Assembly: GCA_900548815.1 (NCBI GenBank) | Contig: URLR01000001.1 | Span: 50,065 to 114,064, forward strand | DNA: 64,000 nucleotides | DNA from: an uncultured Collinsella sp. | Lineage (GTDB): Bacteria; Actinomycetota; Coriobacteriia; Coriobacteriales; Coriobacteriaceae | Direction: 5' to 3' | Part shown: positions 17,537-23,506 of the stretch, one piece after another | How the letters are laid out: each line of letters opens with the position of its first letter | How positions within the stretch are numbered: position 1 is the stretch's first letter | Notes under the pieces: generated by a model | What the model was told of the DNA's origin: nothing | The model's input: only the letters and a program-made list of their open reading frames with translations | Databases searched by the model: none | Translations under genes and position numbers: made by a program

Positions 17537-17959
17537 ATGACAGTTCGAACGGCGACTGTTGCCGATTCCGACGCGGTGTACGAGCTCATGTGCCAGCTTG
17601 AGGACACTCGATTTGACCGATTGACGTTCTGTAGGCGTTTTGGCTGGCAGCTTGCCCGTCAACCATTTTTCGCTTTTGTGCTCGAGGAGGATGACGTTGT
17701 CGGGTTTGTGAACGTGCGCGTCGAGCGGCAGCTTCACCATGAACACCCCGTGGCCGAGATTTGCGAGCTCGTGGTTGACAAGGGATACCGTGGTGGTGGA
17801 CGCGGGACACTGCTGCTTGAGAGAGCCATTGCGTGTGCACGAGAGCAGGGATGCGAGGTTATCGAGGTGACCTCAAATGCCGCACGGTTGGATGCTCACC
17901 GGTTTTACGAGAATCACGGCATGAAGAGGACGCATACTAAATTCATGATGGGGCTGTGA
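17537..17959 (+). CDS. phnO: Aminoalkylphosphonate N-acetyltransferase (PhnO-like GNAT)
   Basis: A 140-residue GNAT enzyme that would acetylate aminoalkylphosphonates with acetyl-CoA before or during breakdown. It resembles E. coli PhnO: 'ATVADSDAVYELMCQLE' at the N-terminus, 'LHHEHPVAEICELVV' around residue 70, the acetyl-CoA loop 'YRGGGRGTLLLERA' and the C-terminal 'DAHRFYENHGMKRTHTKF'. It is the last gene of the phn operon. There is no clear terminator in the 50 bp after it, and the tRNA-Leu promoter follows. Confidence 0.85.
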   Translation: MTVRTATVADSDAVYELMCQLEDTRFDRLTFCRRFGWQLARQPFFAFVLEEDDVVGFVNVRVERQLHHEHPVAEICELVVDKGYRGGGRGTLLLERAIACAREQGCEVIEVTSNAARLDAHRFYENHGMKRTHTKFMMGL

Positions 17960-18012
17960 GAACCCTTAAATGTATGTGCAATAACGCTTGCCAACTTTTT
18001 CAAAAATAGTTC

Positions 18013-18041
18013 TTGCGTTCGCGGCGGCGCTCCGTTATTCT
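18013..18041 (+). promoter_or_regulatory. Promoter of tRNA-Leu
   Basis: TTGCGT (18013-18018) and TATTCT (18036-18041) with a 17-bp spacer, 11 bp before the tRNA. Confidence 0.65.
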
Positions 18042-18052
18042 AATTCCTGCAC

Positions 18053-18139
18053 GCGGGCGTGGCGGAATTGGCAGACGCGTACGGTTCAGGTCCGTATGGG
18101 GGCAACCCCATGAAGGTTCAAGTCCTTTCGCCCGCACCA
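18053..18139 (+). tRNA. tRNA-Leu (anticodon CAG)
   Basis: Acceptor strands GCGGGCG/CGCCCGC pair perfectly. The anticodon loop carries CAG, the long variable arm (TGGGGGcaaCCCCA) marks a class II tRNA, the T arm is AGGTTCAAGTCC, and CCA is encoded. The 3' end is duplicated 188 bp downstream. Confidence 0.96.
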
Positions 18140-18148
18140 TTGATTGAA

Positions 18149-18176
18149 AAGCTCCCAGCAATGGGGGCTTTTTTGT
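18149..18176 (+). terminator. Rho-independent terminator after tRNA-Leu
   Basis: AAGCTCCCA and its near complement TGGGGGCTT around a short loop, then TTTTTTG. A second copy with one extra base lies at about 18337-18364. Confidence 0.85.
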
Positions 18177-18180
18177 TTTG

Positions 18181-18375
18181 GGCCCATCGCGGGGACTTGA
18201 ACCTGCGAAGGAGCGAGCGCCAAGAAAACGCGGAGCGTTTTTAGCGAGCTGGCGAGGACGCCGGCAGGCGGCCGAAGCCGGTGCGAATCCGCGAAGCGGA
18301 TACGCGGACGTCCTTTTGCCCGCACCATTGATTGAAAGAGCTCCCAGCAATGGGAGCTTTTTTGTTATGGGCCTC
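18181..18375 (+). repeat. tRNA-linked structured repeat, family A, tRNA-Leu copy
   Basis: Directly after the tRNA terminator comes GGACTTGAACCT (18193-18204), the exact reverse complement of this tRNA's T arm (18114-18125). A core of nested hairpins follows: CGCCA/TGGCG enclosing AAAACGC-gga-GCGTTTT, then GCCggcaGGC, then ATCCGC-gaa-GCGGAT. The element ends with a 28-base copy of the tRNA 3' end (18310-18337, one mismatch to 18122-18149) and a copy of the terminator. The same order occurs after tRNA-Arg and tRNA-Ser, each with that tRNA's own sequences. No ORF with coding character fits. Possible roles are a mobile structured element, a tRNA 3'-processing or antisense RNA, or a recombination scar. 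Confidence 0.75.
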
Positions 18376-18444
18376 TTGTTGATGTCACGGTGCTGCTTCG
18401 TGCGGGTATCCTAGTGCCAACGTATGCCTATCAGAGGAGAGACC

Positions 18445-19380
18445 ATGCTGTTTTCCGGTATCATCGCTGGCCTTACGAGCCTTTTGATCCCCATCATCAT
18501 CCTGCTGCTGCTTCCCAACGCCTGCTATGTCGTCGAGCAGCAACATGCCGTGATTATCGAGCGCTTGGGCAAGTTCAACCGCATCGTCAACGCGGGTTTC
18601 CACCTGAAGGTGCCCGTAATCGACCGCAAGGCCGCCACGGTGAGCCTGCGCACCATGAAAAACGGTTTTGGCATTGACGTTAAGACCCAGGACAACGTGA
18701 CCATCGGCCTCGAGGTCTCCGCTCAGTATCACGTGAGCTACGACATGGGTGCCGGCCCGGCGGATTCGGGCATCTACAAGAGCTACTACATGCTGCAGGA
18801 GCCCGTCGACCAGATGCGCGACTTCATCACCGATGCCCTGCGCTCTTCGATTCCCGTTTACACGCTCGACGAGGTCTTTGCCAAGAAGGATGATATTGCC
18901 AAGGACGTCAACGCTACCGTTTCCGAGCAGATGGCCGCCTACGGTTTCACCCTCGTGTCGACGCTCATTACCAAGATCGCGCTGCCGACCGAGGTCGAGA
19001 ACTCCATGAACGACATCAACGCAGCCCAGCGCAAGCGCGCCGCGGCACAGGAGCTTGCCGAGGCTGACCGCATCAAGCGCGTCACCGAGGCGACCGCCGA
19101 GGCCGAGGCTATGGAAAAGGCCGGTGAGGGCATCGCCAATCAGCGCAAGGCCATCGCGCTGGGCATCAAGGACTCGCTCGAGATTATCCAGGAGACGGGC
19201 GTCGGTAACGACGAGGCCAACCAACTGTTCATGTTTACGCAGTGGGCCGAGATGATGACGGAGTTCGCCCGTACGGGTAAAAACTCGACGGTCGTGCTGC
19301 CGAGCGACTTTTCTCAGTCGGCCTCGATGTTCGAGCAGATGCTGGCAGCGGGTAAGGTCCAGAACGAGTCGAAGGAGTAG
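18445..19380 (+). CDS. SPFH/band-7 (stomatin-like) membrane protein
   Basis: A 311-residue protein with one N-terminal membrane segment (LIPIIILLLLP) followed by the SPFH domain ('GKFNRIVNAGFHLKVPVID') and a charged coiled-coil rich in Ala/Glu/Lys ('AQRKRAAAQELAEADRIKR'). Such proteins oligomerise in membrane microdomains and act as scaffolds. The ATG at 18445 follows AGGAGAG at the right distance; the ATG at 18424 has no site. There is no NfeD-like partner gene next to it. rlmH follows after 6 bp, so they may share a transcript. Confidence 0.85.
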   Translation: MLFSGIIAGLTSLLIPIIILLLLPNACYVVEQQHAVIIERLGKFNRIVNAGFHLKVPVIDRKAATVSLRTMKNGFGIDVKTQDNVTIGLEVSAQYHVSYDMGAGPADSGIYKSYYMLQEPVDQMRDFITDALRSSIPVYTLDEVFAKKDDIAKDVNATVSEQMAAYGFTLVSTLITKIALPTEVENSMNDINAAQRKRAAAQELAEADRIKRVTEATAEAEAMEKAGEGIANQRKAIALGIKDSLEIIQETGVGNDEANQLFMFTQWAEMMTEFARTGKNSTVVLPSDFSQSASMFEQMLAAGKVQNESKE

Positions 19381-19386
19381 GCGCGC

Positions 19387-19857
19387 GTGAAGTACACCGT
19401 GGTTTGCGTCGGCAAGCTCAAGGAGCGCTTTTGGAAGGATGCCTGCGCCGAGTACACCAAGCGCCTGGGCGCTTATGCCAAGGTGGATATGCACGAGGTG
19501 GCCGATATCGATCCGGCTAAGACGGGTGGCGTTGACGCTGCGCGCGATAAGGAAGGGGTGGCAATTCTTGCCGCCTTGCCGCCGAGGTCACACGTGATTC
19601 TGCTTGCCATCGAGGGCAAGGAGCGCTCGAGCGAGGAGCTCTCGGCACGCCTCGACGATCTTATGCTGAGAGGAAATAGTGATATCGCCTTTGTAATCGG
19701 CGGCTCGGACGGCGTGAGCGATGCCGTGCGCGCCCGCGCCGACGAAATGCTCAGCTTTGGACGCATTACCTTGCCGCACAACCTGGCGCGCGTGGTGCTG
19801 CTGGAGCAGATTTACCGCGCCTGCAAGGTCAGCCGTGGCGAGCCGTATCACAAATAG
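19387..19857 (+). CDS. rlmH: 23S rRNA (pseudouridine-1915 N3)-methyltransferase RlmH
   Basis: A 156-residue SPOUT methyltransferase acting on helix 69 of 23S rRNA. It shows the opening 'YTVVCVGKLKERFW', the SAM-knot segment 'FVIGGSDGVSDAVRARAD', and the C-terminal block 'LPHNLARVVLLEQIYRACK' ending 'GEPYHK', all characteristic. It starts with GTG, 6 bp after the previous stop. Length is normal. Confidence 0.96.
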   Translation: MKYTVVCVGKLKERFWKDACAEYTKRLGAYAKVDMHEVADIDPAKTGGVDAARDKEGVAILAALPPRSHVILLAIEGKERSSEELSARLDDLMLRGNSDIAFVIGGSDGVSDAVRARADEMLSFGRITLPHNLARVVLLEQIYRACKVSRGEPYHK

Positions 19858-19930
19858 GTCGGCAATACGAAACAATGGCATGGGACAATAGCTTCCGTTT
19901 TGAAGAACGTGTCTGAGAGGACTATGTGAT

Positions 19931-20701
19931 ATGAAGATTGGATTTGTCGGTTTTGGCAATATGGCGAGCGCTATGGCCGATGGCTGGATCGCTGCCGGTG
20001 TAGCTGCGAGCGACATGTGCGCCTGCGCGGGTCGCTACGACGCACTGGTTGAGCGCTGCGAGGCGCGCGGCATGGTCGCCTGCCACGATGCCGCCGAGGT
20101 TGTCGCCGCATCCGATATCGTGGTCGCTGCGGTCAAACCGTACATGATCGAGAAGATATTCGCCCCGCTCAAGGATGCTCTTGCCAAAAAGGTCGTTCTG
20201 TCGGTTGCCTGGACCTGGGACAGTGCCAAGTGGGAGCAAGTCCTGCCGGGCGTCGCGCATATCTCGACGGTGCCCAACACACCGGTTTCGGTGGGCGAGG
20301 GCGTCATCGCTTGCGAGAAGGCTTCCACGCTTAGTGATGAGCAGAGCGCAGTGGTGCTTGATCTGCTTGGCAAGCTCGGTGCGGTGGTCGAGCTCGACAC
20401 GAGCCTGCTGTTTGTGGGCGGCACGGTGGGTGGTTGCGCTCCGGCATTTGTCGCTATGGCAATCGAGGCCCTGGGCGATGCGGCGGTCAAGCACGGTATC
20501 CCGCGTGCCGATGCCTATCGCATTGTGAGCCAGATGGTGCTGGGTACGGCAAAGCTGCAGCTTGCAACTGGTCAGCATCCTGCGGCGATGAAGGATGCCG
20601 TATGCTCGCCCGGTGGTGCCACCATCAAGGGTGTCGTTGCGCTCGAGGACGCCGGCATGCGCAGCGCCCTGGTCAAGGCAATCGACGCAACTCTCCAGTA
20701 A
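19931..20701 (+). CDS. proC: Pyrroline-5-carboxylate reductase
   Basis: A 256-residue NAD(P)H-dependent enzyme for the last step of proline synthesis. The Rossmann motif 'GFVGFGNMASAM' is at the N-terminus, and the C-terminal family signature runs from 'PAAMKDAVCSPGGATIKG' to 'LEDAGMRSAL'. An internal 'VAAVKPYMIEKIF' segment is also typical. The gene ends at the left arm of a long inverted repeat that probably terminates it. Confidence 0.93.
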   Translation: MKIGFVGFGNMASAMADGWIAAGVAASDMCACAGRYDALVERCEARGMVACHDAAEVVAASDIVVAAVKPYMIEKIFAPLKDALAKKVVLSVAWTWDSAKWEQVLPGVAHISTVPNTPVSVGEGVIACEKASTLSDEQSAVVLDLLGKLGAVVELDTSLLFVGGTVGGCAPAFVAMAIEALGDAAVKHGIPRADAYRIVSQMVLGTAKLQLATGQHPAAMKDAVCSPGGATIKGVVALEDAGMRSALVKAIDATLQ

Positions 20702-20860
20702 AACCGACCAAAAAAGACAGGTTTATTTTGGCAGGTTTTTCCTGCGGTTTTGTCGTATGTGCGAAAAGCGCCCCGCAACCGGATCGTTACCGGTTGCGGG
20801 GCGCTTGCGTTTGCCCAGATAAAACCGACCAAAATAAACCTGTCCCTTTTTGGCAGGTTA
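20702..20860. repeat. 159-bp inverted repeat between convergent genes, probable bidirectional terminator
   Basis: Outer arms of about 38 bases (20702-20738 and 20821-20859) are roughly 90% complementary; both contain ACAGGTTTATTTTGG or its complement. Inside is a perfect 17-bp stem (20766-20782 with 20790-20806) made from AAGCGCCCCGCAACCGG. The left arm starts at the proC stop codon and the right arm contains the stop of the small gene on the other strand. Confidence 0.8.
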
Positions 20861-21031
20861 GTCCCAGAAGCTGTCTTCCTCATCCTCGGACTTGGGTCCG
20901 CGGTCGACGTACATCTTATGGGTACGCTTCTCCATTACAAAGGCAAGAATCGCAAATAACAGGATGCCGCCGGCGAAAAGGATGGCAAAACCGGTGCGGG
21001 TGCCAAACAAAAAGGAAAAAACTGCGTCCAT
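20858..21031 (-). CDS. Small single-span membrane protein, 57 residues
   Basis: A short frame starting at an ATG complementary to 21029-21031, with an AAGAAGG ribosome binding site upstream. The protein has a short N-terminus, one strong membrane helix (GFAILFAGGILLFAILAFVM), a basic stretch (EKRTHK) and an acidic tail (SEDEEDSFWD). The hydrophobic span, the positive-inside residues and the codon use support a real gene. Function unknown. It is convergent with proC and divergent from serS. Confidence 0.75.
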   Translation of the reverse strand: MDAVFSFLFGTRTGFAILFAGGILLFAILAFVMEKRTHKMYVDRGPKSEDEEDSFWD

Positions 21032-21142
21032 TGGGTGCCTTCTTGCGTAGTTGAGTTGGGTCGTAAACGCTCATAAGTATATACTTGCCCATACATGTAC
21101 AAGGTTGCAACCTAAATGGAATGTATATCGCCGGAGGATCTA

Positions 21143-22426
21143 ATGCTTGATATCAAGTTTGTTCGCGAGAATCCCGATGCCATCGATGTCGCCATGGCTA
21201 ACCGCCAGACGTCTTGGGATCGCGAGAAGTTCTTTGAGCTCGACGACGAGCGCCGTGCCGTCATCACCGAGGTCGAGGAGCTCCAGGCTACGCGTAATGC
21301 CGAGTCCAAGAAGATCGGCGCCCTGATGAAGGAGGGCAAGAAGGACGAGGCCGAGGCTGCCAAGGAGGCCGTGCGCGCCGTCAACGAGAAGATTGACGGT
21401 CTGGCCGAGCGTCGTACTGCCCTCGAGCAGGAGCAGTACGACTTCATGGCTCACCTGCCCAACATTCCTTGCGAGGCCACGCCGTACGGCAAGGACGAGG
21501 ACGAGAACATCGAGCGTCGCCGCTGGGGCACCCCGCGCGAGTTCGACTTCGACTTTAAGCCGCACTGGGATCTGGGCACCGATCTGGACATCCTCGACTT
21601 CGAGCGCGGCAACAAGCTCTCCGGCAGCCGTTTTACCGTTCTCGGTGGCGCTGGCGCCCGCCTGGAGCGCGCCCTCATCAACTTCTTCCTCGATACGCAC
21701 ACCAGCCGTGGTTTTAAGGAGTGGTGGCCGCCCATCGTCGTCAAGCGTCAGACCATGTTTGGCACGGGTCAGCTGCCAAAGTTCGAGGACGACGCCTACC
21801 ACGTCTCGGGCGACAACTTCCTGATCCCCACCGCCGAGGTCGTGCTTACCAACCTGCACGCCGGCGAGGTCCTCGACGCCGACACCCTGCCGCGCCGCTA
21901 CACCGCCTTCACCCCCTGCTTCCGCGAGGAGGCCGGTTCCGCCGGTCGCGACACCCGCGGCATCATCCGTCAGCACGAGTTCGACAAGGTCGAGATGGTC
22001 AAGTTCGCTAAGCCGGAGGAGTCCGACGAGGAGCTCGAGAGCATGACCGCCGAGGCCGAGTACCTGCTGCAGCAGCTTGGCCTTCCGTATCGCGTGATTA
22101 GCCTGTGCACCGGCGACTTGGGCTTCTCTGCCCGTCAGACCTACGACGTCGAGGTCTGGCTGCCGAGCTACAACGCCTACAAGGAGATCAGCTCCTGCTC
22201 CAACTGCGGCGACTTCCAGGCCCGCCGCGCCAACATCAAGTACCGCGACCCCGAGAACTTCAAGGGCTCGCGTTACCTGCACACCCTTAACGGTTCCGGC
22301 CTGCCGGCTGGTCGTACCATGGCTGCCATTCTGGAGAACTACCAGAACGCCGACGGCACCATCACGATCCCCGAGGTTCTGCGTCCTTACATGGGCGGTC
22401 TCGAGAAGATCGAGCCGGTCGCGTAA
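21143..22426 (+). CDS. serS: Seryl-tRNA synthetase
   Basis: A 427-residue class II synthetase that charges serine and selenocysteine tRNAs. An N-terminal antiparallel coiled-coil arm of about 100 charged residues binds the long variable arm of tRNA-Ser. Motif 2 is 'FREEAGSAGRDTRGIIRQHEF' and motif 3 is the 'GSGLPAGRTMAAILENYQ' region. The ATG at 21143 follows GGAGGA; the frame extending to 21116 is not needed. A terminator lies 24 bp downstream. Confidence 0.97.
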   Translation: MLDIKFVRENPDAIDVAMANRQTSWDREKFFELDDERRAVITEVEELQATRNAESKKIGALMKEGKKDEAEAAKEAVRAVNEKIDGLAERRTALEQEQYDFMAHLPNIPCEATPYGKDEDENIERRRWGTPREFDFDFKPHWDLGTDLDILDFERGNKLSGSRFTVLGGAGARLERALINFFLDTHTSRGFKEWWPPIVVKRQTMFGTGQLPKFEDDAYHVSGDNFLIPTAEVVLTNLHAGEVLDADTLPRRYTAFTPCFREEAGSAGRDTRGIIRQHEFDKVEMVKFAKPEESDEELESMTAEAEYLLQQLGLPYRVISLCTGDLGFSARQTYDVEVWLPSYNAYKEISSCSNCGDFQARRANIKYRDPENFKGSRYLHTLNGSGLPAGRTMAAILENYQNADGTITIPEVLRPYMGGLEKIEPVA

Positions 22427-22449
22427 CTTGGCTGCATAGGGGATATGCA

Positions 22450-22479
22450 AGGGCGCTCCTTCGGGGGCGCCCTATTTCG
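22450..22479 (+). terminator. Terminator after serS
   Basis: Stem AGGGCGC/GCGCCCT with a short loop, followed by ATTTCG; a weak T tract. Confidence 0.6.
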
Positions 22480-22599
22480 TGCGCAGGTCCATACCATGCC
22501 GTGCGGACAGCTCAATAGAAAACACACGAACAACTGTTCTGTATACAGCCATCTACCTGCTATGCTTTTGCTAAATAAGAGCGAGAGAAAGGGGACGCG

Positions 22600-22977
22600 A
22601 TGGAGCTGTTTGATGATCGGGTGGTTTTGTTTGAGAGCGACGAGGGTGGGGAGTACCTGCTTGTAACGTGTGAGCCGTCTGGCATGGGCGGCCTGGTGGT
22701 TCGGCAGGCGAGCGAGGGTCCGTTGACCCAATGGTGCTTTGAGGAGTCGCCGCATGTGGTCGAGACCTTTGTGACGCACGAGGGACTTGTGGCGCTGGAG
22801 CACTTCTATGGAGTTGGGACTTCCAACCAGGTCGCGCGCATGCTGAGCATCTCGTTTGCCGGTTATGACTGTGCCCAGCGGGTGAGATCGCTTCTGAGGG
22901 AACTTGATGCCAAGTTTGACGTGATCGAAAAGCCAATCGATCGTACGGGGAACGGCGGTATATGCGGAGCAGCATGA
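22600..22977 (+). CDS. Hypothetical protein, 125 residues
   Basis: I do not recognise this family. The protein is soluble and acidic, with alternating strands ('DRVVLFESDEGGEYLLVTCE', 'GLVVRQASEGP') and a C-terminal helix pair ('SLLRELDAKFDVIEKPID'). It has an AAAGGGG ribosome binding site and codon use like its neighbours. It stands alone between serS and the tRNA-Arg promoter. Confidence 0.6.
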   Translation: MELFDDRVVLFESDEGGEYLLVTCEPSGMGGLVVRQASEGPLTQWCFEESPHVVETFVTHEGLVALEHFYGVGTSNQVARMLSISFAGYDCAQRVRSLLRELDAKFDVIEKPIDRTGNGGICGAA

Positions 22978-23013
22978 CAAAACTGCGTTTCACAAAAAAG
23001 TTTGAGATTGTGC

Positions 23014-23044
23014 TTGACTCCAATAAGCTAAAGTGGTTTTATAT
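23014..23044 (+). promoter_or_regulatory. Promoter of tRNA-Arg
   Basis: TTGACT at 23014-23019 and an AT-rich -10 (TTTTAT or TTATAT, 23037-23044) at 17-19 bp, 11 bp before the tRNA. Confidence 0.6.
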
Positions 23045-23054
23045 GTCTTGCGCT

Positions 23055-23131
23055 GCGGCGTTACCTCAGCTGGATAGAGGGTCTGACTACGAATCAGAAC
23101 GTCATAGGTTCGAATCCTATACGCCGCACCA
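23055..23131 (+). tRNA. tRNA-Arg (anticodon ACG)
   Basis: Acceptor GCGGCGT/ACGCCGC, anticodon stem TCTGA/TCAGA around loop CTACGAA (ACG, wobble A expected to become inosine), T arm AGGTTCGAATCC, and CCA encoded. The 3' 20 bases recur exactly 190 bp downstream. Confidence 0.96.
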
Positions 23132-23141
23132 ATTGAACTTG

Positions 23142-23170
23142 AAGCCTCCGGCAACGGGGGCTTTTCTTTT
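23142..23170 (+). terminator. Rho-independent terminator after tRNA-Arg
   Basis: AAGCCtCCG-gcaa-CGGgGGCTT followed by TTCTTTT; repeated with small changes at 23332-23360. Confidence 0.8.
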
Positions 23171-23410
23171 ATGTCGCCGCTGCATGGATTCGAACCTCGG
23201 TCGAGGCGCGGGCGTAAAGAAAACGCGGAGCGTTTTTAGCCCGCGGGCGAGCACGCCGGAAGGCGGGCGAAGCCGGTGCGGATCCGCGCAGCGGATGCGC
23301 GGAATCCTATACGCCGCACCATTTGAGATTAAAGCTCCCGGCAACGGGGGCTTTTCTTTTACGTAAGCACTGCATGGATTCGAACCTCGGTCGAGGCGCG
23401 GGCGTAAAGC
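23171..23410 (+). repeat. tRNA-linked structured repeat, family A, tRNA-Arg copy with partial second unit
   Basis: This has the same architecture as the tRNA-Leu element. The reverse complement of this tRNA's T arm (GGATTCGAACCT, 23186-23197) is followed by a stem GCGGGC/GCCCGC enclosing AAAACGC-gga-GCGTTTT, then GCCggaaGGC and ATCCGC...GCGGAT, then a perfect 20-base copy of the tRNA 3' end (23302-23321) and a terminator copy. A second unit begins at once: 39 bases at 23181-23219 recur identically at 23371-23409, again with a 190-bp period, before the sequence diverges. Confidence 0.78.
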
Positions 23411-23506
23411 GGACTATTTCCTGTCGACTCGTGTAAGATTCCGAGTAGGTGTCGCGGCCCATCCGCGACCACTCTCTCTCTCAACGACCGATCAGGGTGA
23501 TATTTC

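Noticed and set aside
18300..18340. Second tRNA genes in the family A repeats (after Leu, Arg and Ser)
   Set aside because: Only the 3' end and terminator are repeated; D arm and anticodon arm are missing, so no complete tRNA can fold.
23117..23344. Peptide-coding frames on the - strand of the family A repeats with similar residues in all copies
   Set aside because: The similarity follows from the conserved nucleotide core; there are no ribosome sites and changes do not favour synonymous positions.
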